From: Burkholderia pseudomultivorans
GTDB lineage: Bacteria > Pseudomonadota > Gammaproteobacteria > Burkholderiales > Burkholderiaceae
Assembly (NCBI RefSeq): GCF_902499075.1
Contig: NZ_CABVPP010000004.1
Coordinates: 177,007 to 241,006 of the forward strand
Length of the DNA stretch: 64,000 nt
Direction: 5' to 3'
The position numbers and the translations under genes were made by a program. The notes beneath the pieces are model-generated. The model had not been told where the DNA came from, did no database searches, and saw only the letters and a list, made by a program, of their open reading frames with translations. Positions 1 to 10,285 of this stretch are shown piece by piece (the stretch's first letter is position 1; every line of letters starts with the position of its first letter).

Positions 1-362
1 ATTGGCTGATGCAGATTGACTTCGATGTCGCGCACGAGGCCGACGCCATCGAAGTTCTCGGCGATGACGCGACCGTTCTCGAACTTCATCGCGTTCACGG
101 CGCCCGCGAGCGTCGCGCGTTCGCTGCGTTCGTCGGCCATCGCAAACGCTTCCAGCTTGAAGGGCGCGGTGACGTTCATGCCCTTGCCGCCCGCCGCGAT
201 GAAGGCGCTAACCGTGTCGGCGAACGCGCCGTCCGGTTCCAGCGGCGCCTCCATCGCGACATAGGCGATGTCCTGCCCGGTCTCCTCGGCGAACAGACGG
301 TGGATCAGCGGAGACTTCGTGTGCCCGATCGGATTGCCGATTACCGCATACCGGTCGCTCAT
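1..362 (-). CDS. Shikimate dehydrogenase-like protein (N-terminal part, runs off the window)
   Basis: About 120 residues are visible before the left edge. The N-terminus reads [17 protein letters not shown], the substrate-binding loop of the AroE family. GMNVTAPFK follows, with the catalytic lysine at about residue 69. Family members reduce 3-dehydroshikimate, or related quinate-type acids, with NAD(P)H; the Rossmann domain would lie outside the window. The ATG at 362 shares one base with the TGA of the CoA-transferase upstream, so the two are translationally coupled in one operon. In this catabolic setting it may be an AroE-like paralogue acting on another hydroxy acid rather than the housekeeping enzyme. 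Confidence 0.85.
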   Translation of the reverse strand, partial: MSDRYAVIGNPIGHTKSPLIHRLFAEETGQDIAYVAMEAPLEPDGAFADTVSAFIAAGGKGMNVTAPFKLEAFAMADERSERATLAGAVNAMKFENGRVIAENFDGVGLVRDIEVNLHQP

Positions 363-1582
363 CACGCGCTCCTTTTCGAGAACAGCACACCGTCGGTTTG
401 CATCGCGTCGATTTCCGCTGCACTGAAGCCGAGCGATTGCGCGACCTCGACGTTGTGCTGACCGAGATCGGGGCCGACTTCGCGAATCGACGTATCGCAA
501 TCGGAAAAACGGAACGGCAGGTTCGGCAGACGCAGCGTGCCGAAGCGCGGATGCGCCTGCTCGATCACCATGCCGCGCGCGACGATTTGCGGATCGTTGA
601 CGACCTCGTCGATGCGCTGCACCTTCGCGCAGGGAACGTCGACCTCGTCCAGCAGCGCCAGAACGTCGGCCACCGAGCGGCCGCCCACCCACGGCTTCAC
701 CACGGCAAGAATGGCCTCGCGATGGGCGTTGCGGCCGTTCGGGTCGTGAAAGCGCGTATCGGTTCCAAAACCGGCGGGGCCGCCATGCTGCTCGACGACC
801 GCCGCGAACCGCTTCCACGCATCGTCGACTTGCGCGGCGATGACGAGATCGCCGTCGGCGGCACGGAACACGCCGTACAGCGTCGACGTCGGCATGTCGT
901 GGCCGGTCTGCTCGGGAACGACGCCCTGCATCGTGTAGCACTGGACGGCATATTCGTGCATCGATACCAGCGTGTCGTACAGCGCCATGTCGATATGCTG
1001 CCCGCGCCCGCTCGTTACGCGGCCGAACAGCGCCGCGTTGATCGCGGCGACCGCATGAATGCCGGTGTACATGTCGCCGAGCGAAATGCGCATGAGCGGC
1101 GGCGGCTCGCCCGGATTGCCGATCATCTGCATGATGCCGCTCTTCGCTTCGGCGATCAGGCCGAAGCCCGCACGATGCGCGTCGGGCCCCGTGTGGCCGT
1201 ACGCCGAGATCGAGCAGTAGACGAGCCGCGGATTGCGCGCCGACAACGCCGCATAACCGAGACCGAGCTTGTCGAGTGCGCCGGGACGATAGTTCTCGAT
1301 GAACACGTCGGCCGAGTCGCACAGGCGTTGCATGAACGCCTTGCCGCGCGGATCTTTCATGTCGACGCTGACACCGCGCTTGCCCATGTTGAGCTGCAGA
1401 AAGTAGGCGCTTTGCTGGTCGTCCAGAATCGTCGCGTGCCGGCGCCCGGCATCGCCGCCGCCGGGGCGCTCGACCTTGATGACTTCTGCGCCGAGCGCGG
1501 CGAGGCAGCGGCCGACATACGGACCGGCAAGAAAGTGGCTGTAATCGACGACGCGAATGCCTTCGAGGGGACGGGCCTGCAT
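362..1582 (-). CDS. Type III (CaiB/BaiF family) CoA-transferase
   Basis: 406 residues, the usual length for this family. It transfers CoA between carboxylic acids through an aspartyl anhydride/thioester intermediate. The catalytic Asp is D170 in the stretch [10 protein letters not shown], matching Asp169 of formyl-CoA transferase. The N-terminus ([19 protein letters not shown]) and the C-terminal region [11 protein letters not shown] are typical. The start ATG at 1582 abuts the stop of the MaoC gene, and the end overlaps the next gene, so it belongs to a five-gene operon. The acid it activates is not shown by the sequence; a small di- or tricarboxylic acid is an inference from the adjacent tcu genes. 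Confidence 0.9.
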   Translation of the reverse strand: MQARPLEGIRVVDYSHFLAGPYVGRCLAALGAEVIKVERPGGGDAGRRHATILDDQQSAYFLQLNMGKRGVSVDMKDPRGKAFMQRLCDSADVFIENYRPGALDKLGLGYAALSARNPRLVYCSISAYGHTGPDAHRAGFGLIAEAKSGIMQMIGNPGEPPPLMRISLGDMYTGIHAVAAINAALFGRVTSGRGQHIDMALYDTLVSMHEYAVQCYTMQGVVPEQTGHDMPTSTLYGVFRAADGDLVIAAQVDDAWKRFAAVVEQHGGPAGFGTDTRFHDPNGRNAHREAILAVVKPWVGGRSVADVLALLDEVDVPCAKVQRIDEVVNDPQIVARGMVIEQAHPRFGTLRLPNLPFRFSDCDTSIREVGPDLGQHNVEVAQSLGFSAAEIDAMQTDGVLFSKRSA

Positions 1583-2043
1583 CAGTACGCTCCCGGACGA
1601 CGCGGAATCATCAGACGATGCTCGCCGCGCTGGACGACCTGGCCGTCCTGGTTGATCAGTTCCGACGGCAGAACGACGATGCCCCAGTCGGGCTTGCTCT
1701 TGCTGGCGCGCATCGCGCCGACGCGGAACTTGACGCGCAGTACGTCGTTCACCTTGATCGGCAGCAAGAAATCCCAGGTCCAGCCGAGCGACATGCCGGG
1801 CACGAAGCGATAGTCGCTTTGCGTCTTGAGGCCGTCCGCAATGGACAAGCCGAACAAGCCATGCGCGACGATGCAGCCGAAGTGGCTCGCGTTCGCGTAA
1901 TCCTCATCGACGTGCACGGGCGTGTGATCGCCCGTGAGATCGGCATAGGCGAGAATGCGTTGTTGCGTGACCGTGTAAGTCGGGCTGATGCATTCGTCGC
2001 CTTCCTGCGCATCGTCCCAGTATTTTTCGATGATGCGGCTCAT
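1582..2043 (-). CDS. MaoC-type hot-dog dehydratase/hydratase
   Basis: 153 residues forming a single hot-dog domain. The hydratase-2 signature is clear ([17 protein letters not shown]), with the expected catalytic pair D39 and H44. MaoC enzymes add or remove water on enoyl-CoA or 3-hydroxyacyl-CoA thioesters. The start at 2043 was chosen over longer in-frame reading because [11 protein letters not shown] begins exactly at the fold and lies 2 bases after the preceding stop. The neighbouring CoA-transferase would supply its thioester substrate, so the pair probably activates and hydrates one acid. Mesaconyl-CoA hydratase-like activity is possible but unproven. Confidence 0.88.
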   Translation of the reverse strand: MSRIIEKYWDDAQEGDECISPTYTVTQQRILAYADLTGDHTPVHVDEDYANASHFGCIVAHGLFGLSIADGLKTQSDYRFVPGMSLGWTWDFLLPIKVNDVLRVKFRVGAMRASKSKPDWGIVVLPSELINQDGQVVQRGEHRLMIPRRPGAY

Positions 2044-2045
2044 GC

Positions 2046-2438
2046 TCACGCCTCCGCGCGCGGATTGATCGCCAGCGCCTGTGCGACGCACGTGGCCGGC
2101 TTCGCCTGAATGAGTTCGATCGCGAGTCCGTCGGGCAGGCGCAGCCAGTTGCGTCCCTGCGGCATTTCGGTCACGCCGAATGCCTGCGCCGCCGCGATGG
2201 CCGCGTCGAGGTCTTCGCACATCACGCCGAGGTGCGCGAGCCGGCCCTCCGGTCCGTCGTAATGCGGCTCGCTGATGAATTGCAGACCGCCGAGCGTCCA
2301 GTATTGACGCGGCGCTTCCCGGCTGCCGTCGACTTCGCGCATGGTCATGCCCAGCACGTCCTCGAAGAAGCGGATATGCCAATGGATGTCCTTCACCCGG
2401 ATGGCGACGTGCTCGAGATAGGCTTTCGGGGCGCTCAT
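2046..2438 (-). CDS. VOC superfamily (glyoxalase-fold) protein
   Basis: 130 residues with the two-module beta-alpha-beta-beta-beta fold of vicinal oxygen chelate proteins. Likely metal ligands are H10 (LEHVAIRV), a central His (RLAHLGV) and a late Glu (LAIELIQ). Family members include glyoxalase I, methylmalonyl-CoA epimerase and ring-cleavage dioxygenases. With CoA-thioester enzymes on either side, an epimerase or isomerase role is plausible but not shown. The start overlaps the stop of the reductase gene (TGATG), indicating coupled translation. Confidence 0.8.
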   Translation of the reverse strand: MSAPKAYLEHVAIRVKDIHWHIRFFEDVLGMTMREVDGSREAPRQYWTLGGLQFISEPHYDGPEGRLAHLGVMCEDLDAAIAAAQAFGVTEMPQGRNWLRLPDGLAIELIQAKPATCVAQALAINPRAEA

Positions 2439-3385
2439 GCCGAGACCTCCTCTTTCTGGCGATCGATCATGGCGCGTTCAATCCCCTTGATGCAGGCGAC
2501 GAGCGTCGCATTGACGGGCGTCGGCACGCCGAGCCGTTCGCCCCAGCGCACCACGGCGCCGTTGATGAAGTCGATCTCGGTGATCGACGCTTTCTCGAGG
2601 CTTTGCAGCATCGACGTCTTGAACGCGGCCGGAAGGCCTTCGGCCGCCATGTTCCACGCGTCTTCCGCTGCGGCAATGGACAGCCTGACACCGGCGGCTC
2701 TGGCCGCGGCCATCGCTTCTTCGATCGCCGCAAGCGACGTCGCCTTGAGGACGGGCTCGTCGTAAAGCTGACCGTAGGTCAGGCGCGTGATGCCGGTGAT
2801 CGCGCCGGTCGCGACATTGATCAGCAGCTTGTCCCACATCGTGCCGAGGATGTTGTCGCTGACGCGCGTGGTCAAACCGGCACCGTTGAACGCGTCCGCG
2901 ACCGCTTGCACGCGGGCCGTGATGCGGCCGTCGAGTTCGCCGACGATCGTGAGCTTGCCCGTGACACCGCTCTGAATATGGCCCGGCGCGCGCAATACGC
3001 CGCCCACGTAGGTCTTGCCCGCGAGCACGCGTTCTCGTCCGACGATTTCGGCGAGCACGTCTTCGTGACCGAGGCCGTTTTGCAGCGACAGAACGACGGT
3101 TTCCGGCCCGACGAGCGCGAGCGCGCCGCGCATCGCCGCATCGGTATGGAACGACTTGACCAGTACGATCACGAGATCGACCGTGCCGACTTCGGCGGGA
3201 TCCATCGTCGCGCGAACCTTGACGCGCCGCGTGCCGCGCTCGTCGTCGACCTGCAGCCCGTCGCGCGACATCGCCGCGACGTGCGCGGCAAACCGGTCGA
3301 CGAGCCATGTCTCGTGACCGGCTTCGGTCAGCGTGGCGCCGATGGCGCAACCCAGCGCGCCGGCGCCCAAAAATGCGATTTTCAT
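2435..3385 (-). CDS. 2-dehydropantoate 2-reductase-like (ApbA/PanE family) oxidoreductase
   Basis: 316 residues. The N-terminus MKIAFLGAGALGCAIGATL carries the GxGxxG dinucleotide motif at residues 7-12, and the C-terminal ApbA helical domain contains the conserved NKLLxN-type segment as DKLLINVATG. The family reduces 2-oxo acids such as ketopantoate with NADPH. A strong AAGGAG ribosome site precedes the ATG at 3385. It is the first gene of the five-gene operon, after the terminator that closes the tcu operon. Because it sits with CoA-transferase and MaoC genes, it more likely acts on a catabolic 2- or 3-hydroxy acid than in pantothenate synthesis. Confidence 0.85.
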   Translation of the reverse strand: MKIAFLGAGALGCAIGATLTEAGHETWLVDRFAAHVAAMSRDGLQVDDERGTRRVKVRATMDPAEVGTVDLVIVLVKSFHTDAAMRGALALVGPETVVLSLQNGLGHEDVLAEIVGRERVLAGKTYVGGVLRAPGHIQSGVTGKLTIVGELDGRITARVQAVADAFNGAGLTTRVSDNILGTMWDKLLINVATGAITGITRLTYGQLYDEPVLKATSLAAIEEAMAAARAAGVRLSIAAAEDAWNMAAEGLPAAFKTSMLQSLEKASITEIDFINGAVVRWGERLGVPTPVNATLVACIKGIERAMIDRQKEEVSA

Positions 3386-3552
3386 CCACGTCTCCTTGAA
3401 TGGAGACCACGATACGGCGCGTGACACATGTCGGCAATGCAATGGATTCAATAGCGCCATTGCGTATTGCAATATTGGGTCGACACGGGCGTCACGCTGC
3501 CGTAGCGCGCATGCCGTTTTGCGAGCCGCTGGCGCGCACCGCCGCACCGCCC

Positions 3553-3585
3553 AAAAAGCAAAAAGCCCGGCGCGAAGCCGGGCTT
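3553..3585 (-). terminator. Rho-independent terminator of the tcu operon
   Basis: A 9-bp perfect stem (3563-3571 with 3577-3585) and a 5-base loop are followed on the minus strand by a T-rich tract (3551-3562). It lies 30 bases beyond the tcuC stop and upstream of the reductase gene. The tcu genes and the CoA-transferase operon are therefore probably separate transcripts. Confidence 0.85.
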
Positions 3586-3615
3586 GCCGCATGTTCGAAC
3601 GTGGCGCCGCACTGC

Positions 3616-4938
3616 CTATCCCGCCGACGAAGCAGCCGACACGCCACTGTCCGCGCGCCGCCGGTACAGCGCGAGCGTCGCGCCGAGCCCGCACAGCGCG
3701 GCGAAACTCAGCCAGTAGCCCGGCGCGGCCTTGTCATGCAGCGCCTGAATCAGATATGTCGACACGGCCGGCGTAAACCCGCCGAACAAGGCGGTCGCCA
3801 GACTGAACGCGAGCGAGAACCCGGCGACGCGTACTTCGACCGGCATCACTTCCGTCAGCGCGGCGACCATCGCGCCGTTATACATGCCGAAGAAGAACGA
3901 GAACCACAGCAGCACGATCAGCATGCGCGCGAAGCTCGGCGCATCGGCGAGCCAGAACAGCGCCGGATAGGCCGTGAAGATCGCAAGCACGGAAATCGCG
4001 ACGAGCAGCGGCTTGCGGCCGATGCGGTCCGAGATCGCGCCGCCGATCGGCAGCCAGATGAAATTCGACGCGGCCACGAGCAGCGTCACCATCAGGCTGT
4101 CCGACGTGGACAGCTTCAGCACCGACCTGCCGAAGGTCGGCGTATAGACGGTGATGAGATAGAACGTCGTGGTCGTCATCGCCGTCAGCAGCATGCCGCC
4201 GATGACGATCCGCCAGTTGCCGAGCAGCATCGCGAAGATCTCGCGTGCCTGCGGATGGTGCCGCCGCGCTTCGAACGCCGCGGTCTCCTGCAGCGAGCGC
4301 CGCAGCAAGAACAGAAACGGCACGATCGCACAGCCGATGAAAAACGGCACGCGCCAGCCCCATGCGCCAATCTGCTGCGCCGACAGCCACTGGTTCAGCC
4401 CGTAACCGATGGCCGCCGCCATCACGATCGCGACCTGCTGGCTCGCCGATTGCCAGCTCGTATAAAAACCCTTGTTGCCGGGCGTGGCCATTTCCGCGAG
4501 ATAGACCGACACGCCGCCGAGCTCCGCCCCCGCGGAGAAGCCTTGCAACAGCCGTCCGAGCAACACCAGCGCCGGCGCGAGCAGGCCGATGCTCGCGTAG
4601 CCCGGCACGCACGCGATCAGGATGGTGCCGCTCGCCATGATCGAAAGCGTGACGATCAGGCCGGTGCGCCGCCCGACCTTGTCGATATACGCGCCGAGAA
4701 AGATCGCGCCGAGCGGACGCATCAGGAACCCGGCGCCGAACACCGCGAACGTGAGCATCAGCGACGCGAACTCGCTGTCCGACGGAAAAAAGATCTTCGA
4801 GATCGATGTCGCATAGAAACCGAACAAAAAGAAATCGAACTGTTCGATGAAATTGCCGCTGGTCACGCGCAACACGGCGGCGGCCCGCGTCATCGGCGAA
4901 ACGCCGGACGTCGCGGCGATCGGTTCGGTACGGCTCAT
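3616..4938 (-). CDS. tcuC: MFS tricarballylate/citrate:proton symporter
   Basis: 440 residues with 12 predicted membrane helices of the metabolite:H+ symporter type. It has the N-terminal [15 protein letters not shown] segment typical of citrate/alpha-ketoglutarate carriers and the loop 2-3 motif [10 protein letters not shown]. Uptake of a tricarboxylate is inferred from the neighbours: tcuB and tcuA lie immediately upstream on the same strand, the order known for Salmonella tcuRABC. The ATG at 4938 has GGAGA at proper spacing, and a terminator follows the stop. The transported acid could equally be cis-aconitate or citrate. Confidence 0.85.
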   Translation of the reverse strand: MSRTEPIAATSGVSPMTRAAAVLRVTSGNFIEQFDFFLFGFYATSISKIFFPSDSEFASLMLTFAVFGAGFLMRPLGAIFLGAYIDKVGRRTGLIVTLSIMASGTILIACVPGYASIGLLAPALVLLGRLLQGFSAGAELGGVSVYLAEMATPGNKGFYTSWQSASQQVAIVMAAAIGYGLNQWLSAQQIGAWGWRVPFFIGCAIVPFLFLLRRSLQETAAFEARRHHPQAREIFAMLLGNWRIVIGGMLLTAMTTTTFYLITVYTPTFGRSVLKLSTSDSLMVTLLVAASNFIWLPIGGAISDRIGRKPLLVAISVLAIFTAYPALFWLADAPSFARMLIVLLWFSFFFGMYNGAMVAALTEVMPVEVRVAGFSLAFSLATALFGGFTPAVSTYLIQALHDKAAPGYWLSFAALCGLGATLALYRRRADSGVSAASSAG

Positions 4939-4992
4939 GGTGTCTCCTGCCTGTTGTGTTTGTGGTGATGGGCGCCGGCGGCGCCCGTGACG

Positions 4993-6207
4993 CTAGTCGG
5001 CGCCGACGCTCGACGCGTTGCGTTGCCGCTTCTCGATCGACGATTTGAGCAAGGCGGCCGAGCGGAAAATGCCGTGCGCGAACTTGCCGTAAGGCAGCGT
5101 TGCGAACAGCGCGATCACGATGCCGAGATGGACTGCAAGCAGCGACGGCATCGCGGCAGTCGTACGGCCGGCGAGCAACGCGAGACCGGATGCACTGGTC
5201 AGCAACAGCAGCGCGATGAAGCCGCGGTCCATCGGACGCTGACGCGGATCGCCGCGCTCCGGCGCGCGTGTCAGGTTCAGCCAAAGCAGCCCTGCCGGCC
5301 CCGCGATCAGTCCGACGCCGCCCGCCGTTCCGAGCAGCACCGGCACGCTGAAAAACGGATACGGCGCTTCCAGACCAAACGCGTAGTGATAGAGCGTGGC
5401 GACCGCCGTTGCCGCGAAGCACAACATGAAGCCGTAGAACGTCAGGTGATGGAAGCGGCGCCGGGCCAGCGTGAACGCATCGTCCCGTTCGTTGCAGCCC
5501 TCGCCGTGGCCGCCGTCCAGGTACTTGAGCGTCAGCGCGTTCTTCGCGGCTTCCGCCACCGCCGGTGCGCTCGCGCGTGTCGTTCCCGCCGACACGTCGC
5601 GCCAGAAGCGCGTGACGCCCACGCCGAGCGCGACCATGGCGAACAGGAATACGCTGCCGAACATCGCGGCGAGCAGCGTATGCGGAAAGACCGCGTAGAA
5701 GTTCGCAGGCGCGACGTCGCGCGACAGGCCGCCGTGCCATGCGGTGCCGAGCAGCAGAAACAGCGCGAGCCCGGCCGCGAGCGCAACCGACAGCGTCAGA
5801 CCGTTGCGTTTGTACAGCGCGCCGAACGCCGCAGGAAACGCGTACTCGGTGTACGTATCGAGCCGGACTTCGGCCATCGCTTTCGGCACGTTCACGGCGA
5901 ATTCATGCGGTGGCGCGTATTGGCACGCGTGATAGCACGCACCGCAGTTGTGGCAGAGATTCGCGAGATAGTTGACGTCCGCCTTGCCGAATTCGAGCCG
6001 GCGCGTCATCGCGGGGAACACCGCGCAAAAGCCTTCGCAATAGCGGCATGCGTTGCAGATCTGCATCTGGCGCGCCACTTCCGTTTCGCTCGCGCTCATC
6101 GGCACGATCGGGATCACGCGTGCCGCGCCGCCGTGCGAAGTTTTTTTGGTATCGACCGGCGACGCCCTGTGCGTGCGTTCGGTCGCGAGTGCGTCAGACT
6201 GCTGCAC
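4993..6207 (-). CDS. tcuB: Tricarballylate utilisation membrane electron-transfer protein TcuB (CitB)
   Basis: About 404 residues. The N-terminal half has two 4Fe-4S-type cysteine clusters: C51-C54-C57-C61 and C85-C88-C91-C95. The rest has several membrane helices of the CitB type. It reoxidises the flavin of TcuA and passes electrons to the membrane quinone pool. A GTG start at 6207 is preferred because GGAGG lies 7 bases upstream and the reading then overlaps the tcuA stop by 14 bases. A longer in-frame reading to 6294 would lie within tcuA and lacks family similarity. Confidence 0.88.
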   Translation of the reverse strand: MQQSDALATERTHRASPVDTKKTSHGGAARVIPIVPMSASETEVARQMQICNACRYCEGFCAVFPAMTRRLEFGKADVNYLANLCHNCGACYHACQYAPPHEFAVNVPKAMAEVRLDTYTEYAFPAAFGALYKRNGLTLSVALAAGLALFLLLGTAWHGGLSRDVAPANFYAVFPHTLLAAMFGSVFLFAMVALGVGVTRFWRDVSAGTTRASAPAVAEAAKNALTLKYLDGGHGEGCNERDDAFTLARRRFHHLTFYGFMLCFAATAVATLYHYAFGLEAPYPFFSVPVLLGTAGGVGLIAGPAGLLWLNLTRAPERGDPRQRPMDRGFIALLLLTSASGLALLAGRTTAAMPSLLAVHLGIVIALFATLPYGKFAHGIFRSAALLKSSIEKRQRNASSVGAD

Positions 6208-7603
6208 TGCCTGCCTCCGTTGTCTTGAGTGCCGCGCGTGCAGCCTGCGTCCCGGCGATGCGCCCGAAGGCCGTGCCGATCGACATGCCGACACCGGCCG
6301 TATAGCCCTTGCCGAGCACGTTGCCGGCCATCATTTCGCCGGCGACGAACAGGTTGTCGCTGGCTTCGCCGCCGAAGTGGACCTGCGCGCGCTCGTTCGT
6401 CTTCAGGCCGAGATAGGTGAACGTAATGCCCGGCCGCAACGCATACCCGTAGAACGGCGGCGTATCGATGCGGCGCGCCCAGTGCGTCTTCGGCGGCGTG
6501 AGGCCTTCGGTGTGGCAGTCGTCGAGCGCCGTGTGATCGAACGTGCCGACGCGGCACGCGTCGTTGTAGCGCGTCAGCGTGTCGACGAAGCGCCGTTCGG
6601 GCAGGCCGAGCTTGCGGGCGAGTTCCGGCAGCGTGTCCGCCTTTTCGCCGGGAAACACCGGCGGCATGAAGCGGCCGATCGCTTTCGAATCGATGATCGA
6701 ATAGCCGATCTGCTCGGGCTGCTGCGCAACGAGCCGCCCCCAGATCGCATAGCGCTTCGGCCAGAAATCCTCGCCTTCGTCGTAGAAGCGCTCGGCGTCG
6801 CGATTCACGACGATGCCGAGCGACACGCAGTCGATGCGCGTACAGATGCCGCCGTCATACAACGGCGCGCGCGCATCGATGGCGACGCAGTGCGACTGCG
6901 ACGGATCGCCGATCATGTCCGCGCCGGCGTCGCGCATATGCTTGAGGAGCACGCCCTGGTTGAAGCGTGTGCCGCGAATCAGGAAGTTGTCGGCCGGCCA
7001 TTCGCCGCGCGCGTTCTGCCCCCACGCGTCGCGCAGCCATTCGCGGTTCGATTCGAAGCCGCCCGCGGCGAGGACGCAGGCATGCGCCTCGAAACGCCGG
7101 CTGCCGCTGCGCGCCGCGACGAAACGGCTGCCGTCGAGCTCGATCGCATCGACCGGCGTGTCGTACCGGATGTCGACGCCGAGCGCTTCGGCGCTGCGGT
7201 AATACGCGTTGACGAGCGCCTTGCCGCCGCCCATGAAGAACGCGTTCGTGCGTGCGACGTGAAGCGCACCGGACAGCGGCGGCTGGAAGCGCACGCCGTG
7301 CTTCTGCATCCACGGCCGGCACGACGACGACGCGCGGATCGTCAGCCGCGCCAGATGTTCGTTCGTGATGCCGCCGGTCACCTTCAGCAGGTCCTGCCAG
7401 AATTCCTCTTCCGGATAGGCATCGACGAGCACGTCTTGCGGCGCATCGTGCATGCAGCGCAGATTGCGCGTGTGTTGCGAGTTGCCGCCGCGCCATTCGC
7501 GCGGAGCGGCTTCGAGAAGCAGGACCGACGCGCCCGCTTCGCGCGCCATCAACGCCGCACAGAGCGCGGCATTCCCTCCTCCGATTACGAGCACATCGAC
7601 CAT
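6194..7603 (-). CDS. tcuA: FAD-dependent tricarballylate dehydrogenase TcuA
   Basis: 469 residues of the fumarate reductase/succinate dehydrogenase flavoprotein family. The FAD-binding GGGNAA motif is at residues 8-13, after MVDVLVIG. A second FAD contact region lies near the C-terminus ([19 protein letters not shown]). TcuA oxidises tricarballylate to cis-aconitate, which enters the TCA cycle. AAAGGAGA precedes the ATG at 7603. It is followed by tcuB (overlap) and tcuC, and preceded by a same-strand LysR gene. Related flavoenzymes act on other acids, so the substrate assignment rests on the operon. Confidence 0.88.
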   Translation of the reverse strand: MVDVLVIGGGNAALCAALMAREAGASVLLLEAAPREWRGGNSQHTRNLRCMHDAPQDVLVDAYPEEEFWQDLLKVTGGITNEHLARLTIRASSSCRPWMQKHGVRFQPPLSGALHVARTNAFFMGGGKALVNAYYRSAEALGVDIRYDTPVDAIELDGSRFVAARSGSRRFEAHACVLAAGGFESNREWLRDAWGQNARGEWPADNFLIRGTRFNQGVLLKHMRDAGADMIGDPSQSHCVAIDARAPLYDGGICTRIDCVSLGIVVNRDAERFYDEGEDFWPKRYAIWGRLVAQQPEQIGYSIIDSKAIGRFMPPVFPGEKADTLPELARKLGLPERRFVDTLTRYNDACRVGTFDHTALDDCHTEGLTPPKTHWARRIDTPPFYGYALRPGITFTYLGLKTNERAQVHFGGEASDNLFVAGEMMAGNVLGKGYTAGVGMSIGTAFGRIAGTQAARAALKTTEAGSAAV

Positions 7604-7666
7604 CAGACTTGTCTCCTTTCGGACAAATCGTAGGGATCTCGTGCCCGCTGCGCTATCAGGCGGCCG

Positions 7667-8620
7667 TCAACGGGTCTTCACTTTTTGTGAAGAGTCGGTT
7701 TCCCGCAACCGTGCACCGGGCCAGCGGCCTTCGTGCACGAGCTGACGCGCGACATCGGCAAGGACCACGCGCGCAGCGAGCCCGGCCGGCGACAGTTCGT
7801 CATCGGAAATGCTCGCGATCAGGTTGGGCCGCCGCGCGTATTTCTCCGCGACGGGCACGCTCGTCAGCGTCGCGTTCTCGCGCCTGGCGAGTGCTGCGCC
7901 CGGCTGGATGGTCGCCCCGATGCCGGTGCGGACGATGTCCATCAGCAGCGCGAGGCCGTCGACTTCGGCGACGATGTTCGGCTCGTATTCGGCGCGCTTG
8001 AACGCCGATGAAAGCAGCGACCGCAGCCCGTGCGTACCGCTGGGGAGAATGAGCGGCAGCTTGCCGAGGTCGGTCAGCCGGATCGATCCGCGTGTCGGCA
8101 TCCCGTCGAGATCGGCCGCGCCGATCAGGAACAGCCGCTCGTCGAGCAGCGGCTGCACGCTCCAGCGTTGCGCGGACTCTTCGCGAAACAGCACGGCGAG
8201 ATCGATCTGGCGCGCACTCAGCATCGATGCGAGGTGACCGGACAGACTTTCGACGAGATGGAGCCGCACATCGGGATAGCGCGCGCGCATCGCCTGCATG
8301 AACGCCACGCCGAGCACGCTCGCCGTGCTCGGCGCCATGCCGACGCTGACATGGCCCGACAGACGCGCCGAACGCGCGGCGAGCGCCGCATCGTCGATAT
8401 GACGCAGCGCGAGTTGCGCCTGACGCCAGAACGCCAGCCCTGCGTCGGTCGGAATGACGCCGCCCGACGTGCGCTGCAGCAGCCGTGTGGACAGTTCGCC
8501 TTCGAGACGGCTGATCTGCTGACTCAGCGCCGAGGTCACCACGCCGAGCTCCAGCGCGGCCTTGCCCATGCTGCCGTGTTCGACGACGCTGAGAAAATAG
8601 CGTAGTTGTCTGAGTTCCAT
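7667..8620 (-). CDS. tcuR: LysR-family regulator of the tcu operon
   Basis: 317 residues: an N-terminal winged HTH (MELRQLRYFLSVVEHGSMGKAALELGV) and a C-terminal periplasmic-binding-like effector domain. It lies 63 bases upstream of tcuA in the same orientation, so regulator and structural genes could be co-transcribed or share control in the short gap. In Salmonella TcuR activates tcuABC; the same role is inferred here. The protein could also belong to the Nac/CynR subgroup. Confidence 0.8.
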   Translation of the reverse strand: MELRQLRYFLSVVEHGSMGKAALELGVVTSALSQQISRLEGELSTRLLQRTSGGVIPTDAGLAFWRQAQLALRHIDDAALAARSARLSGHVSVGMAPSTASVLGVAFMQAMRARYPDVRLHLVESLSGHLASMLSARQIDLAVLFREESAQRWSVQPLLDERLFLIGAADLDGMPTRGSIRLTDLGKLPLILPSGTHGLRSLLSSAFKRAEYEPNIVAEVDGLALLMDIVRTGIGATIQPGAALARRENATLTSVPVAEKYARRPNLIASISDDELSPAGLAARVVLADVARQLVHEGRWPGARLRETDSSQKVKTR

Positions 8621-8914
8621 TCCGCGATCGGACAGAGGATGACGCGCGTATTCTGACAGAACGTCGACGACGGTCTTTCGCGTCGCGCGGCGGACTTTGC
8701 TGAGGGACTTGACGCTGCAAGCGCCGCAGCCGCAAGGGCAACGCTTCGAACCGCATCGGCACGCCCGCGCCGCTGCGCAAGCTCGCGACTTTGCTTATCA
8801 GAAATCGATGTTTCCCGCGCGGCGCGAATCGATCGACACTTTGCTGCTCAGGCAGCACCGCGGCAGCAATGCGTGCTGGCCTGCGCCCTTCCGTTCAACG
8901 ACGCGTTTCGATTC

Positions 8915-10042
8915 ATGAACCGTTTTCTCTCCGACTCGTGGCCGAGCGGTGCGGACCTCGCCGCCGCCGACGGCGACGCCGATTCCGCTACCGCCGAGCG
9001 ATCGTACGCAGGCGCGCCGGCGTCCGCTTCGTCGATCCGCGCGAACGCCGCCGTATTCGCCGATCCGCGCTCGCACGCGCTGCTCGAGCGAATCCGCGCG
9101 GTCGCACCGAGCGACGCGAACGTGCTGATCGTCGGCGAAACGGGCACCGGCAAGGAGCTCGTCGCGCGTCGCCTGCACCAGGCGAGCCGTCGTCGCGACG
9201 GCCCGTTCGTCGCGGTGAACTGCGGCGCGTTGTCGACGACGCTCGTCGAAAGCGAATTGTTCGGTCACGAGAAAGGCGCGTTTACCGGCGCGTTCGGCGC
9301 GAAGGCCGGCTGGTTCGAAACCGCCGACGGCGGCACGCTGTTTCTCGACGAAATCGGCGACCTGCCGCTGCCGATGCAGGTCAAGCTATTGCGCGTGCTG
9401 CAGGAGCGCGAAGTCGTGCGCGTCGGCGCGCGGGCCGGCATTCCGATCGACGTGCGCGTCGTCGCTGCGACGAACGTCGATCTGCAGCAGGCGGTTGCGG
9501 CCGGCCATTTCCGCGGCGACCTCTTCTACCGGCTCGCCGTCGTGCAGCTCGCGGTGCCGCCGCTGCGCGAGCGGCCGGCCGACATCCTGCCGCTCGCGCG
9601 CCATTTCGTCGACGACTACCGCCGCCGTCTCGGCTACGGGCCGCGCAGCATCGACGCGCGCGCCGCACGCGCGCTCGAATCGTACGACTGGCCCGGCAAC
9701 GTTCGCGAGCTGGAAAACGTCATCCATCATGCGTTGCTCGTGAGCCGGCACGAGATGCTGCAGCACGCCGACCTGACGATCGCCTCGGCCGGCACGGCCG
9801 CTGCGGCACCGCATCGAGGCGAACCGTCTGCGGGCGCGCAGGCCGCACTCGAAGCCGCGCTGCGCGCGCTGTTCGACGAAGGTCACGGCCGACTGTACGA
9901 ACGCATCGAAGATACCGTGATGCGTGTCGCGTTCGAGTTCAGTCACCGCAATCAGCTTCAGGCCGCGCGCTTGCTCGGCATCAGCCGCAACGTGCTGCGC
10001 GCGAGACTGATCCGCGCAAACGAGATCGCCGCGTTGAAGTAA
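8915..10042 (+). CDS. Sigma-54-dependent transcriptional activator without a sensory domain
   Basis: 375 residues from the ATG at 8915; an ATG-type start 42 bases earlier is possible, and neither has a strong ribosome site. It is an AAA+ enhancer-binding protein with Walker A GETGTGKE (74-81), the sigma-54-contacting GAFTGA loop (121-126) and Walker [10 protein letters not shown] (141-149). The C-terminus ends in a Fis-type HTH ([18 protein letters not shown]). Only about 45 low-complexity residues precede the AAA+ domain, so there is no GAF, PAS or receiver domain. Its activity may be set by expression level or a partner protein. The adjacent dihydroxyacetone kinase gene is a candidate target. 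Confidence 0.88.
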   Translation: MNRFLSDSWPSGADLAAADGDADSATAERSYAGAPASASSIRANAAVFADPRSHALLERIRAVAPSDANVLIVGETGTGKELVARRLHQASRRRDGPFVAVNCGALSTTLVESELFGHEKGAFTGAFGAKAGWFETADGGTLFLDEIGDLPLPMQVKLLRVLQEREVVRVGARAGIPIDVRVVAATNVDLQQAVAAGHFRGDLFYRLAVVQLAVPPLRERPADILPLARHFVDDYRRRLGYGPRSIDARAARALESYDWPGNVRELENVIHHALLVSRHEMLQHADLTIASAGTAAAAPHRGEPSAGAQAALEAALRALFDEGHGRLYERIEDTVMRVAFEFSHRNQLQAARLLGISRNVLRARLIRANEIAALK

Positions 10043-10285
10043 GCGCGCTTCGGTGCCTGACGACCGGGCCCATCCGCTCGCGGCCGGCGCTCGGGCCGCG
10101 AGCGCACGCCGCCCGTGGAGCGGCGTGCCGACCTGATGTATCGTGGCACCGAAGCGCGCACCGGCGAGATCCATGGCACTGCTCCACGCCACCGCCGCCA
10201 CGGCGCGCGCATTCCCGCAACCCGACAGCCCGAGGCGCCGGATCGGTTCGGCCCGCGGGCTTTCATCTGCCCGGAAACCGTCGCC

